A DNA stretch of 64,000 nt from [Flexibacter] sp. ATCC 35208 (GCF_001975825.1 NZ_MTKN01000037.1:1-64000); one strand, 5' to 3'; positions 35,113 through 45,500 are shown, counted from the stretch's first letter. A program made the numbers and translations. Notes: a model not told the origin generated them from the sequence alone.

Positions 35113-35709
35113 ATGGTTACAGCACTTCTTAACTATTTAATCAAACAATCGTCTACACCTCTTTCAGATGTGGATAAACAGTTAATCCGAAAGGCATTTG
35201 TACCTAAGCAGTTTAAGAAAAGGCAGTTCTTATTACAGGAAGGCGAAATATGCAAATACATTTCGTTTATCGTAAAAGGGGCGATCCGCCAATACACTGT
35301 CGACGATAAAGGAAATGAACGTGTACTGAATTTGGGTATAGAAAATTGGTGGATGTCCGACAGAGAAAGCTACCACAAACAATCGCCTTCTATATACAAC
35401 ATAGATGCCTGGGAAGAAACCCAAGTGCTAATGCTACCTAAACTAGATGGGTGGTATGATAAAGTAAATGCTATTCCTGCATTTTGTGAAATGCGGAAAA
35501 AACTGGACGATGCCCATCACATGGCAATGCAGTGCAGATTAAATTCTGCAATCAATAATACCGCAGAATATCGATATGATGAACTAGTTCAGAAATATCC
35601 AGAATTCCTGCAACGATTTCCACAACATATCATTGCCTCCTACTTAGGGATGACTAAAGAAACACTTAGCCGTATTCGTAACCAACAGCCCAAAACTTTA
35701 CACCCGTAA
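35113..35709 (+). CDS. Crp/Fnr-family transcriptional regulator
   Basis: A 198-residue regulator with an N-terminal cyclic-nucleotide-binding-like beta barrel (about 25-110: QFLLQEGEICKYISFIVKGAIRQY) and a C-terminal helix-turn-helix (about 160-190: RFPQHIIASYLGMTKETLSRIR). Residues needed for cAMP contact are not clearly kept, as in most Bacteroidota members, so the signal is unknown. It faces a dead pirin gene across 50 bases. A TAGATTTG box at 35101 resembles a -7 element but is too close to the start codon to be convincing. Confidence 0.88.
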   Translation: MVTALLNYLIKQSSTPLSDVDKQLIRKAFVPKQFKKRQFLLQEGEICKYISFIVKGAIRQYTVDDKGNERVLNLGIENWWMSDRESYHKQSPSIYNIDAWEETQVLMLPKLDGWYDKVNAIPAFCEMRKKLDDAHHMAMQCRLNSAINNTAEYRYDELVQKYPEFLQRFPQHIIASYLGMTKETLSRIRNQQPKTLHP

Positions 35710-35760
35710 TACAAACATGCTGTTTTAAGTGTCTCGGTTGGTCATTTTTCTCAAAGAGAA

Positions 35761-35808
35761 ACTTCGAACCACAGAACCGAATGTAATATTAGAGTTGATA
35801 AGTAGGCC
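35761..35808 (+). repeat. 48-bp dispersed repeat, copy 2
   Basis: Partner of 8617-8664 (38 of 48 positions identical, no gaps). Here it is followed by the hairpin 35838-35865 and the GTGCCC repeat 35873-35930, giving a composite block. A 78-codon frame runs through all three parts from 35729, but its sequence changes character at the hairpin and I do not call it a gene. Confidence 0.55.
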
Positions 35809-35837
35809 CTCAGAGGGCTCAGAAGAAGAGAAAAAAA

Positions 35838-35865
35838 GAAAGGTCGGAGAATTCTCCGACCTTTC
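35838..35865. terminator. perfect 28-bp palindromic hairpin
   Basis: Arms GAAAGGTCGGAGAA and its exact complement with no loop bases. The core GTCGGAGA..TCTCCGAC is the same as in the palindrome at 42309-42348, and both are followed by GTGCCCAG. It probably ends the Crp/Fnr transcript now, but its origin may be the terminator of a tRNA gene. Confidence 0.7.
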
Positions 35866-35872
35866 CATTAGT

Positions 35873-35930
35873 GTGCCCAGTAGCGGTAAGTTTTTTAACC
35901 AGGTGTGGTTGATAATTAATAAATTGTATC
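35873..35930 (-). repeat. GTGCCC..GGTAAG dispersed repeat
   Basis: Begins GTGCCCAGTAGCGGTAAG and stays similar to 39062-39119 for about 58 bases (both contain AACCA, TTGATAAT and AAATTGT at matching places). On the minus strand its end, CTGGGCAC, resembles a tRNA acceptor end. It follows a hairpin directly, as at 39062 and as at the true tRNA-Leu. Confidence 0.55.
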
Positions 35931-36260
35931 AGCTATTCATACTGAATATTCCTCATTTCCTATAAACTTGTATTTAAATTCTGCGTATTTAGCTCATTGT
36001 TTCTGCCGGCAAACTTGGGACACCCTGGTTTCGATCATTCATCCCCGCGACCTGTTATTGTGACTGGTTAAGATGCACAGGATAAAATATTGACGTCAGG
36101 TAGATCCCGGCATGTCCTTATATATGGATATTTATTTCCTGAAATGATCCTTGTCTTTGCGGCATAAATCATCAACAATACCCGATATAGAAAGAGTCAT
36201 CGCCGTCTATGACAAAACAACCAAAGACTTCATTCCCCGGAAATGGCCTTTGTCTTAATG
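35931..36260. other. intergenic, no gene recognised
   Basis: Between the repeat block and the permease gene. A plus-strand stretch ending near 36257 (reads VIAVYDKTTKDFIPRKW before a stop) looks like the tail of a lost gene but has no start. No clear promoter or hairpin. Confidence 0.3.
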
Positions 36261-38639
36261 CTATTCTTTTCTCAGGCTTGTCACAGGGTTCACTAATGCC
36301 GCTTTAATAGCCTGGTAGCTGACCGTTAATATTGCAATTGTGACTGACAATAAACACGCAAGCGCGAATACCCACCAATGAATACTAACACGATATTCAT
36401 AATCCTGTAACCATTTATACATACTCCAATATGATAATGGCGCTGCTATTAAAAATGAAATAATGACCAGCTTTACAAAATCTTTGGATAGTAAAGCCGT
36501 AATGCTGGTTACAGATGCGCCTAGCACTTTCCGCACACAAACTTCTTTTATCCTGTTTTCTGCCATATATGTAGCAAGGCCAAATAAGCCAAGGCAGGAA
36601 ATAAAAATGGTAAGTCCTGCAAATAAAGCTGCTAAAATCCCCTGGCGCCGTTCATTATCGAACTTCTGCGCATAGGCTTCATCCACGAACTTATACTCAA
36701 ATGGATAGTCTGGGTTATATTTATTGAAAATAGCAGCTGCCTTTTTTATATTTTCAGTAGTTGCGTTATTCCCATTTAGTTTTATCTGCATCACATTGAA
36801 GGTCATAAAGCGACTCTTAGCACCACATATCAATATGGGTCTTGTTCGCTCATAAGGGCTGGTAAGAATAAAATCTTTAATAACCCCTACAATATGCCAG
36901 TCAATGCCAAGGTCACTTACTACTTTACCAAGAGGGTCTTTGAACTTCATTACTTTCAACGATGATTCGTTTATGAGCAACCCTGTTGAATCGGAGGGGA
37001 ATTTCTCCAAATCGAAATCACGGCCTTGTATAAATTGCAGGCCTGCTGTAACCCCCAATCCTTCATCAGATAAGTACCGATCGAAAGATGTCTTGTCATT
37101 TGGGTCTTTTCCTTCCCAGTCCTGTCCCCATCCATTACTCCACCTTTCAGTAAGGGGAGAATTTGTTTTTGTAACTGACTTCGCAATACCTGATTGAATC
37201 AATTCATTTTTTATCAATGTATAGTTCTTAGGTATATCTCCCGTCATGAAATGATAAACAAGATTGTCTTTATTATACCCAGTTGCCCGCTGACTAGCAT
37301 AGTCTATCTGTTGTTTTACGATAATAGTACAAATAATAAGAATGATGGCACAGGTGAATTGCAATACAACCAGCGTTTTTCTTGGTGTGATGAATGCATT
37401 TACTTTTTTAAACGTACCTTTCAATACCTTAACGGGTTGGAAAGATGATAAAAAAAATGCGGGATAACTGCCGGCCAGTAAACCGGTGAATAAGATAAAC
37501 CCGATAAATGCAATCCATGTATAGATATTACCAAAGTTTATGAATAGTTTTTTCTCCGTAAGCTGGTTGTAGCTGGGTAAGCTTATCTGAACAATAATGA
37601 TAGCTGTAATGCCTGCCAGAAAAGTGATAAAAACAGATTCTCCGATAAACTGGGTTATGAGAGTGGTTTTTCCCGCACCCACTACTTTTCGTATCCCTAC
37701 TTCCTTTGCCCGCTTTTCACTTTGTGCGGTACTCAGGTTCATAAAATTGATGCATGCAATCAATAATATCAGCCCCGCGATGATGCCAAATATTCTGACG
37801 AATGTACTACGCCCTCCGTTGTCTTCCACACCATTAGTGAAGCTTGAATGTAAGCGCCAGCGGGTAAGGGGATAAATAAACATTTCCCATTTCATCATCT
37901 TGGCTTCGCTACTGTAATGCTGTTTTAATTCTTTAATTTTAGTAGCGACAGCATTAAAGTTAGAATTTGGCTTTAGCAATACATAAGTACGGGTGCTGTT
38001 ATCGTTCCAGCCTAATTCCTGTCCCTCTCCGTAATTTAAAGATGACCAGGGCAGTAAGTATTCAAAATTAAACCTTGTATTGTCAGGCAAATCTTTTAGA
38101 ATACCCGTAACTGTGAAATTCTCTTTATTCTCAATTTTAATAATTTTCCCCATAGCCTCTTCATGGCCGAATAAACTTTTAGCTGTTTTTTCAGTGAGCA
38201 CTATGGAATGCACATCATTCAATGCCGTAGAAGGATTTCCTTTCAGCATCGGAAAGCTGAACACCTGGAGAAAAGCAGTATCAACGGTAGCTCCCGACTT
38301 CATTATTTTTTTATCATCAACTGAAAAAAGGGAATTACCATTCATCTTTACTCTTACTGCGTGCGCTACTTCAGGTACATCTTTTTCAAGGGCAGGGCCC
38401 GTCAATGAGGCTACGGAATTCCAGCAGGTGATCTTACCTTCAATTGGTACGCGATTCCACACCTCGTATATCCTGTCTTTATGCTCATGAAACTCATCAT
38501 AGCTTTCTTCGTTTTGTATCCACAGCATAATGAGTATTGCAGCAGCCATGCCAATTGCAAGGCCTATAATGTTAATTGCAGAAAAGCCTTTATTACGCAG
38601 AAGATTCCGGTAAATGAGTTTGAAAAAATTTCTAACCAT
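36261..38639 (-). CDS. MacB/FtsX-type ABC transporter permease
   Basis: A 792-residue inner-membrane protein with two complete permease halves, the usual form in Bacteroidota. Helix 1 (GFSAINIIGLAIGMAAAILIMLWIQ, about 18-42 in the full chain) is followed by a MacB-type periplasmic domain (about 45-245), three FtsX helices (about 285-400), a second N-terminal helix, a second periplasmic domain (about 455-660) and three final helices. The EVGIRKVVGA and EVCVRKVLGA motifs mark the coupling helices of each half. Such proteins move lipids, peptides or toxic compounds with a separate ATPase, which is not nearby. It is monocistronic here. Confidence 0.88.
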   Translation of the reverse strand: MVRNFFKLIYRNLLRNKGFSAINIIGLAIGMAAAILIMLWIQNEESYDEFHEHKDRIYEVWNRVPIEGKITCWNSVASLTGPALEKDVPEVAHAVRVKMNGNSLFSVDDKKIMKSGATVDTAFLQVFSFPMLKGNPSTALNDVHSIVLTEKTAKSLFGHEEAMGKIIKIENKENFTVTGILKDLPDNTRFNFEYLLPWSSLNYGEGQELGWNDNSTRTYVLLKPNSNFNAVATKIKELKQHYSSEAKMMKWEMFIYPLTRWRLHSSFTNGVEDNGGRSTFVRIFGIIAGLILLIACINFMNLSTAQSEKRAKEVGIRKVVGAGKTTLITQFIGESVFITFLAGITAIIIVQISLPSYNQLTEKKLFINFGNIYTWIAFIGFILFTGLLAGSYPAFFLSSFQPVKVLKGTFKKVNAFITPRKTLVVLQFTCAIILIICTIIVKQQIDYASQRATGYNKDNLVYHFMTGDIPKNYTLIKNELIQSGIAKSVTKTNSPLTERWSNGWGQDWEGKDPNDKTSFDRYLSDEGLGVTAGLQFIQGRDFDLEKFPSDSTGLLINESSLKVMKFKDPLGKVVSDLGIDWHIVGVIKDFILTSPYERTRPILICGAKSRFMTFNVMQIKLNGNNATTENIKKAAAIFNKYNPDYPFEYKFVDEAYAQKFDNERRQGILAALFAGLTIFISCLGLFGLATYMAENRIKEVCVRKVLGASVTSITALLSKDFVKLVIISFLIAAPLSYWSMYKWLQDYEYRVSIHWWVFALACLLSVTIAILTVSYQAIKAALVNPVTSLRKE

Positions 38640-39028
38640 GATATATCAATTCATTCGTTGAAATGTAACAAGCAGGATTTGGGGAAACTATAGGCCAAGA
38701 CAATGCCAGATAATTATATGATTGATTTACAACTAAGTATAATAGTGTCATAAAAGCCGGCTTGTTCATTTTCAATTCGAAATCGTCCGATTCTGAACAC
38801 GGTCTGAAGATAAGATTTAAACCGGGTTAATGTGATCATCATAACGGAAAGGAAGAGAAGCTTAAAGAACACAGCCTGAGATAGAAAAATTTACAGCGGA
38901 AGCGTTTAATGAGATAAAGGCAGAATTATCAAATGGATTTGCAACAATTTCTGCTTGTCATGCTACTTGTCAATAATAGTGGTAGAATGCGTTAAAACCT
39001 GTGATTTATTGATAAGGACAAACTAAAA
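38640..39028. other. intergenic with coding-like remnant
   Basis: No intact gene. At about 38877-38980 the plus strand reads EIEKFTAEAFNEIKAELSNG before a stop, without a usable start. It ends in front of the hairpin at 39029. Nothing else is recognised. Confidence 0.3.
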
Positions 39029-39059
39029 AAGGCTCCTTAATCATCGATTACAGAGCCTT
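39029..39059. terminator. hairpin before a GTGCCC repeat
   Basis: Stem AAGGCTC (39029-39035) with GAGCCTT (39053-39059), a longer loop that can pair partly, and an A run on the left, giving a minus-strand terminator shape. The repeat at 39062 follows at once, as in other copies. Confidence 0.5.
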
Positions 39060-39061
39060 AG

Positions 39062-39119
39062 GTGCCCGGTAGCGGTAAGTTCTCGAACCAATTATTATTG
39101 ATAATGAAAAAATTGTCTT
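39062..39119 (-). repeat. GTGCCC..GGTAAG dispersed repeat
   Basis: Begins GTGCCCGGTAGCGGTAAG and reads TTCTCGAACCA next, so its minus strand shows TGGTTCGA and CCGGGCAC spaced almost like the T-arm and acceptor end of a tRNA, although the T-stem does not pair well. It is closely similar to 35873-35930. Confidence 0.55.
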
Positions 39120-39133
39120 AATCCCATTCCCGC

Positions 39134-39364
39134 ATGATTCAGTTGTTAAGTTTCAAGACATCCGCTGTAACAGAAGAGTATTCTACCAATGGTACATGGG
39201 CCAGGAAATCTGGTGCTACTATTACTACTACCGGAACCTGGGTTCTGAACGGCAATAAAGTAACTGCCACAATAGGTAATGTAATTGTAACCAACACGAT
39301 CAATATCCTGTGTACAGGTCAATTGGCGCTGTTGATGGATCCGATTAATGGCAGGGGGGGATAG
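39134..39364 (+). pseudogene. lipocalin-like fragment
   Basis: A 76-residue frame containing NGTWARKSGATITTTGTWVLNGN followed by KVTATIGNVIVTNTINIL (read as consecutive blocks), the beta pattern of small lipocalin-like lipoproteins of Bacteroidota. It lacks the signal peptide, the first strands and a proper end, and breaks off in a G run (39354-39360). I regard it as a fragment. Homology is judged by eye only. Confidence 0.4.
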
Positions 39365-39597
39365 GAGAATTTCATCAAAGTAACCCAATAACCAATAATT
39401 GATACAACTACCGCCTTAAATTTTTTAGGGTGGCTTTTTATTTTCGGGTAGTCTGTAAGAGAATAGTCACCTACTTCTAAAAATAAACAGCGGTCATTTT
39501 TGAACTTTTTCATTCGCTGAATACTTTTTCTTTGCAGAAAATTGCCTGCCGATCTGTGCATGCAGCTGAAATGCTTAACCGGGTTAACATAAATAAG
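39365..39597. other. intergenic, no gene recognised
   Basis: Between the lipocalin-like fragment and the GH3 promoter. A minus-strand frame at 39319-39561 has some protein character (SLTDYPKIKSHPKKFKAVVV) but no recognisable family or start, and I do not call it. Confidence 0.3.
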
Positions 39598-39628
39598 TTT
39601 GTTAATTGGGTTATTTGGAATAAGTTTA
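39598..39628 (+). promoter_or_regulatory. promoter of the GH3 gene
   Basis: TTTG at 39598-39601, exactly 19 bases, then TAAGTTTA at 39621-39628, one base from the TAnnTTTG consensus. The GH3 start codon follows 55 bases later. Confidence 0.55.
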
Positions 39629-39683
39629 ATGACTGTCTGATTGACAATTTTACTTATTTTCCATTAAAGACCACCCTCATGTT

Positions 39684-42296
39684 ATGAAAAAACTAATCGT
39701 ATTTATTGGATTATTTGTTGCCGGATCTTCCCTGGGCCAGCAGTATAAGAGTTTTCCTATGTGGGATTACACGCTGCCTGTGGAGCAACGTGTCAATGAT
39801 CTGGTTCACCGGTTGACGCTGGAAGAAAAGGTGGGGCAGATGGTCAATGCGGCTCCTGCTATCACCCATCTCGGTATACCAGCCTATGACTGGTGGAATG
39901 AAACGCTTCATGGCGTTGCCCGTACTCCTTATCACGTTACTTCTTATCCGCAGGCCATTGCCATGGCTGCCACCTGGGATACTGCTGCTTTGTTCCTGAT
40001 GGCAGATTATTCGGCCACCGAGGGCAGGGCCATTTATAACAGGGCTACGGCTGAGGGAAAGAACAATGAACGGTATATGGGGTTAACCTACTGGACACCC
40101 AATATCAATATATTTCGTGATCCCCGTTGGGGCAGGGGACAGGAGACCTACGGAGAGGACCCCTACCTGACCGCTAAACTGGGAGCTGCATTTGTACGCG
40201 GACTGCAGGGCGATGATCCCATATACCTGAAGGCTGCTGCCTGCGCCAAACATTTTGCAGTACACAGCGGTCCGGAACCCAGCCGGCATTCCGATGATAT
40301 TCATCCTTCGCTGCATGATCTCTGGGATACTTACCTGCCTGCTTTTCATGAACTGGTTGTGAATGCGGGTGTTGCCGGCGTAATGTGCGCATACAATGCC
40401 GTAGATGGTCAGCCTTGCTGTGGAAATGATCTGCTGATGACCAACATTCTGCGAAGGCAATGGAAGTTCACCGGTTATGTAACCAGCGATTGCTGGGCAC
40501 TGGATGATTTTTTCAAATACCATAAGACCCATAAGGATGCTACGGCAGCAGCAGCAGATGCCCTCATTCATTCAACAGATATTGAGTGCGGCACCTCGGT
40601 CTACTATTCGCTGATCAATGCAGTAAAAACCGGGTTGATCAGCGAAGCTCAGCTGGATACTTCTCTCAGTAGATTATTCACCATACGGTACCGGCTGGGT
40701 TTGTTCGACCCTGTATCACAGGTTAGGTATGCACAAACGCCCGATTCAGTACTGGAAAGCCCGGAGCATGATGCCCATGCCCTGAAAATGGCCAGGGAAT
40801 CCATTGTTCTGCTGAAAAACTCGGAAGGCATACTACCGCTTAGTAAAAGGATAAAAAAGATAGCGGTGATAGGGCCCAATGCTGATAATAAAATAGCAGT
40901 TCTTGGCAACTATAACGGAACCCCCTCCCGGGTAGTGACCGTTGTGGAAGGGATCAGGGAAAAGCTGGGTCCGGATGTAACACTTATCTACGAAAAGGCG
41001 ATCAATCATACTAACGATACCCTGCTGAATTACCGGGATATTACCGCTATGCTATCCTTTAAAGGGAGTCCTGGGGTGCAGGCAGCGTATTTTGACAATG
41101 AGCGGCTGGAGGGTACACCCCTGCAGACCCTCATCGAAAAGGATATTGACCATTACTGGGCGGAAGGACAGACACCTGCACCTAACCTGAAGACCATCCA
41201 TTATTCAGCCAGGTATACCACCTTTCTGAAAGCAGCAGCAACGGAGATAATGAATTTTGAGATAGATGGAGATGACGGCTATCGCCTGTTTATCAATGAC
41301 TCTTTGATCGTTGATGCCTGGACAAAGAACCGCTGGGGTGCAAGACCCTTTGTATTATCTGCCAGGAAAGACAGCAGCTACAAAATCGTGGTTGAATTTC
41401 ATCAGAATGAGGGCAATGCCTTTATCCGGGTAAAAGCCGGCGACAGGGTAAAAACTGACTTTGCTGCTTTGGCAGGAAGGCTGAAGGATATAGATGCCAT
41501 CATTTTTGCCGGCGGTATCTCACCGCAACTGGAAGGAGAAGAGATGCCTGTAAGTGTGCCGGGGTTTGACGGTGGTGACCGCACTTCCATTATGTTGCCC
41601 AAGGTACAGACAGCGCTGCTGAAAGCCTTACAGCAAACCGGTAAACCGGTCGTTTTTGTGATGATGACCGGCAGCGCTATTGCTATTCCTGAAGAGGAGG
41701 TGAAGCTACCTGCCATTATCAACGCCTGGTATGGAGGGCAGCGGGCAGGTTCTGCTATTGCGGATGTACTTTTTGGTGATTATAATCCTTCGGGACGCCT
41801 GCCGGTGACGTTCTATGCATCAGATAAAGATCTGCGTTCTTTCACAGACTATTCTATGCAGAACAGGACTTACCGCTATTTCAGGGGGAAGCCTTTATAT
41901 CCATTTGGGTATGGATTAAGCTACACTCATTTCTCTTATAGTGAGCTAAAGGTGGCAGAAAGTGTCCGCAAAGGGACGCCGGTCAGTATCAGTGTATTGT
42001 TGACTAATACAGGGCAATTTGATGGGGATGAGGTGGTACAGCTCTATGTAAGTCACCCCGGGGTGGCAAATGCACCTGTAAGGGCATTAAAAGGTTTTCA
42101 GCGCATATCGTTGAAACATGGTGAAAGTAAAAAAGTATCATTTACATTAACGACAGAAGATCTTTCTCTGGTTGATGACAATGGAATACGATATCAACCT
42201 GGAGGAAAAACAGTGATCAGTATAGGAGGAGGACAACCGGGGCAGGCGCATGGAGGTATGAATAAGGTGTTATTGCATACGGTGATGGTCCGGTAG
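39684..42296 (+). CDS. GH3 beta-xylosidase/beta-glucosidase with PA14 domain
   Basis: Exported retaining glycosidase that removes terminal beta-linked sugars from plant oligosaccharides. The 870-residue protein has a signal peptide (LIVFIGLFVAGSSLGQ), the GH3 barrel at about 35-345 with the nucleophile Asp269 in VTSDCWAL and substrate-site KHFAVHSG, a PA14 domain at about 445-600 inserted in the alpha/beta sandwich domain, and a C-terminal fibronectin-III-like domain at about 770-860. KHFAVHSGPE and SDCWAL favour beta-xylosidase over glucosidase, but activity on several substrates is common. Single gene with its own promoter and terminator; it is the last host gene before the integrated element. 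Confidence 0.9.
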   Translation: MKKLIVFIGLFVAGSSLGQQYKSFPMWDYTLPVEQRVNDLVHRLTLEEKVGQMVNAAPAITHLGIPAYDWWNETLHGVARTPYHVTSYPQAIAMAATWDTAALFLMADYSATEGRAIYNRATAEGKNNERYMGLTYWTPNINIFRDPRWGRGQETYGEDPYLTAKLGAAFVRGLQGDDPIYLKAAACAKHFAVHSGPEPSRHSDDIHPSLHDLWDTYLPAFHELVVNAGVAGVMCAYNAVDGQPCCGNDLLMTNILRRQWKFTGYVTSDCWALDDFFKYHKTHKDATAAAADALIHSTDIECGTSVYYSLINAVKTGLISEAQLDTSLSRLFTIRYRLGLFDPVSQVRYAQTPDSVLESPEHDAHALKMARESIVLLKNSEGILPLSKRIKKIAVIGPNADNKIAVLGNYNGTPSRVVTVVEGIREKLGPDVTLIYEKAINHTNDTLLNYRDITAMLSFKGSPGVQAAYFDNERLEGTPLQTLIEKDIDHYWAEGQTPAPNLKTIHYSARYTTFLKAAATEIMNFEIDGDDGYRLFINDSLIVDAWTKNRWGARPFVLSARKDSSYKIVVEFHQNEGNAFIRVKAGDRVKTDFAALAGRLKDIDAIIFAGGISPQLEGEEMPVSVPGFDGGDRTSIMLPKVQTALLKALQQTGKPVVFVMMTGSAIAIPEEEVKLPAIINAWYGGQRAGSAIADVLFGDYNPSGRLPVTFYASDKDLRSFTDYSMQNRTYRYFRGKPLYPFGYGLSYTHFSYSELKVAESVRKGTPVSISVLLTNTGQFDGDEVVQLYVSHPGVANAPVRALKGFQRISLKHGESKKVSFTLTTEDLSLVDDNGIRYQPGGKTVISIGGGQPGQAHGGMNKVLLHTVMVR

Positions 42297-42308
42297 GTTG
42301 GAAAATTT

Positions 42309-42348
42309 AAAATGAAAATGTCGGAGATATCTCCGACATTTTCATTTT
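42309..42348. terminator. perfect 40-bp palindromic terminator
   Basis: Arms AAAATGAAAATGTCGGAGAT and its exact complement, no loop, ending in a T-rich stretch in both directions. It serves the GH3 gene. It directly touches the duplicated tRNA-Leu end (42349), so it was probably the terminator of tRNA-Leu before the element inserted. Confidence 0.8.
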
Positions 42349-42359
42349 GTGCCCAGAAC
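42349..42359. repeat. left attachment site of the tRNA-Leu element
   Basis: GTGCCCAGAAC is identical to 63168-63178, the 3' end of tRNA-Leu plus one base, and both are followed by one mismatch then GGA. It marks the likely left boundary of the integrated element. The match is short, so the boundary is a strong inference and not a proof. Confidence 0.6.
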
Positions 42360-42527
42360 AGGAATACTATCTGTCTGGTTATTAATATCTTACAGTCGCG
42401 GAATGTCAAATTGGTGACACTGTTTTTTAGGCAGTTGAAAAGTGTGCCTGTTGTTCACACTTTTTAGCTCTTTTTCACCTGTCAGAACAAATATAGGAAT
42501 ATTACACTGCAATTTGGCCCTTCCTGT

Positions 42528-45500
42528 TTAAGGCTTGGCTATTTCATTCTGAGAATTGGTATCCTCAATCCTCTTATTAATTACCTCTATTAAATATTTA
42601 ATAAATCGATCCAAATCCCAGCCATCTTCAATATACCTCATTGGCACCAATGTTCTGTAATCTCCATCCAAATGTATTTCTTCCATCTTTTCTGATTGGT
42701 TAAGGATAGTTACTAGATGAGAAACATCGTAGCCAATTTCCTTATTGAATCTTATACAATGTTTAATTTTGTCTAAATCGCAAATGGTCTCCCTGTCCAC
42801 TCCTTCATACTTCGTCATATCTACTGTACACAAAGCGTAACGGTCTTTTTCCTTATAAGCAGTCAATGTCTGATTTTTTGACATCCTAACAGAGCTATTG
42901 GTAGCCCAACGAGATTTGACCTCAATATGGTAAAGTGATTCACCTAAAACTTTTACAATAATATCCTGTCCGTCCTGCACATTCTTAAAATCAGCTTCAA
43001 TACTATCCGGGATGATTTTTGAAAGGTTATTTCTTAACACACTTTCAATATGAGTCCCAATAGTATATTTATACAACATATTATTCTGTTCCTGTCGCTT
43101 CCGTTCAAACTCCTCTTTTCCCAACTTTACGATTTCTTCAAAATTTGGATCGCGTCCAAGCTCTGCCAACTTCTTTATTTTTGCCGCGTTCAATGTCAAA
43201 ATCTTAAAAGTATCTTCTCCATCAGCCAGTGTTACTAATATTTCCGATTTTTTGAGATAAACAAGGGGAAAATACTCTTTATATTTATCAGACCTTTTAA
43301 ACTCTTCGATGATACTTAATATTTGCTTTTTATATGGGTGTTCGCTAATAGACTTTACAGAAGTAGTTATAAAAAACTTGGTTTCGATTTTCGCCGTCAC
43401 CTCGTTAATTTCCATCGGATTAGGATTCGTAAGATACTTTTTAAAATCAGAATGCACCAGCTCCGCGCGGATGGATGGATTTGGACTCACTACATCTCCA
43501 TACATATCTTTAATCTCCGATGGGATACCCGCATCGGTTCTCAATGTATTTTGAACTGCTAGCTCATTTAACTGGTTGGGAAAAACTTTAGATGTTTTAA
43601 AATAATCCTCGTATGCTTCATATTTCGCACCGACACTAAACAATTCCTGCAAATATGCCACTTCATCTGCAACCCACTTGCTATCTGAAGCGCTAATATC
43701 ATTCAACAAAGCGCTGACAAGTCTCTTCTGTACTGTCCTTACATCTATCTCATCGTCTGCAATAGTAGGAATAACAATCACCTCTTCACTCTTTCCATAA
43801 TAACGAGCCATGAGTTTCATCATGTTAGTAGGCACATTACTAGCGTCGGCATAACTCACAATCTTAGCATAATCCAAGAGTTTATCAAAAAAAGGCGCAG
43901 GAAGAATTTTTACACTCCCTTTTTCAGCAACGACCCTCAATACATGCTCGTTAACTTCCGATACATAGTTTTTCCTGGAATAACTGGGGAATGTTATATC
44001 AAAAGTAAAATCGGGATGTACATGTCTTTTTGGTATTTCAGGGACTAACACATCCGCGATTGCAATTAACTCAGGAGTAATATTGTGACTTTGATTTAAT
44101 CCTTTGTCTCCTATAATACAGCGAAACTCCCCTTTAATATTAGGTAATAAGTTGCACGTATTGAACACTTCCGCATACTCTAAATTGATTATATACCGAT
44201 AAAAGGTCTTTAAATCTTCTTTATTAGTAATACCATCTAAATGTCCTAGCTTCTGTAGTTCTGTGATTAAATCCTTGATCTTAATTTCTTTAATATCCTG
44301 CACATCCCACTCTCTTATTTTCTGAGCCCATTCCATGATAATTTCCGACTTAGGAATATTTGTCAAAAACTGGCTGACAAGTGAATAAATAGCATCGAAA
44401 CTTGAAATATCTTCCAGTAGCTCTCTGTGGAGGAAAGTGGTGTTACTCGGACTTATTCTCTTTGACCCGGTTTCAACCAGTTCCAGCTCTTTAAACTTAT
44501 CAATCCAAACAGCTTTAAGCCCTTTGAAATATTCGTTTAACAACTCATCTTCGCCATTTACAATAAAATTAACAGAAGCCATTTTTATAGGGCTCTTGAT
44601 CTTATCCGTGTGAGCAGCGATAAAGTCAAATATTTTCTCAGAAGCATGCATAATGAGCCACTGATTCCTCTCTTCTTCTTTTTTGTTGGATTCGTTTTCT
44701 GATTTCAAATGCAAGCCATCCCTTGGTTCAGTAGGTTGAAATTGCCGTGAGTGTACCAAAAAGTTAACTCCAAAATGTTCTGAACCCACAAGTGGATAAT
44801 ACAAAAAAATCCTAGGAAGGGCATCAGGGAGATCGGTTGCCTCAAACTGTGCGTTTATAGGAAGGATAACAGTTACTTTCTTATCCTCTGACTCCAGGAA
44901 ACAGACCTCCTTTAAATCTTGATTTATTTTGATCCGCCTAACCTGCAATTCACCAACCTTATAAATGTCTTCTCTATGGTAAAACGTTTCAACCCCATTG
45001 GAATCAGTAACCTTAACTGACTTGAGTCGGGGGTTTAAAGTCATAACATAAGGCAGAATGAGTCCTAGAGATCCTACTGCATTGGATGCGCATTTCCGAT
45101 TATAGTCATTTGAAAAAGTGTATGTAAATTTAGTTCTGGGAAACTGCCCAATAAGGGCTTCCTTATTTAACAGGTTTACGACTTCCTTTTTAAGATCTCT
45201 GATTTCTCCGGCTAACAAGAGCCAATTATCAGTTTGGCGGTTGATCACAAAGTTGTTCAGTGCCACATAACCGCTACCTTTAATGATAGCACCGTCTATA
45301 GATAATTTTTTGCCAAAAACATGGGAAGTCATAAACCCAGTACCATACTGACCAACTGGATCATTCTCTTCGTACTGCTCCTTTTTTTCCTCAAGCGTTT
45401 TGGAGCTTACCTGCTTGAAGAGACAATCCAGCGTCATAGGTGTAAATGGCTCACCATTATGGCTAAACTCGAATGTATCCTCCGAGATTTTGATCTCAAT

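Noticed and set aside
35729..35965. 78-codon plus-strand frame behind the Crp/Fnr gene
   Set aside because: It runs through a repeat, a perfect palindromic hairpin and a second repeat, so the frame is likely accidental.
39062..39119. A degenerate or split tRNA gene
   Set aside because: The acceptor-like and TTCGA parts are present, but the T stem does not pair and no D or anticodon arm follows, so it is listed as a repeat.
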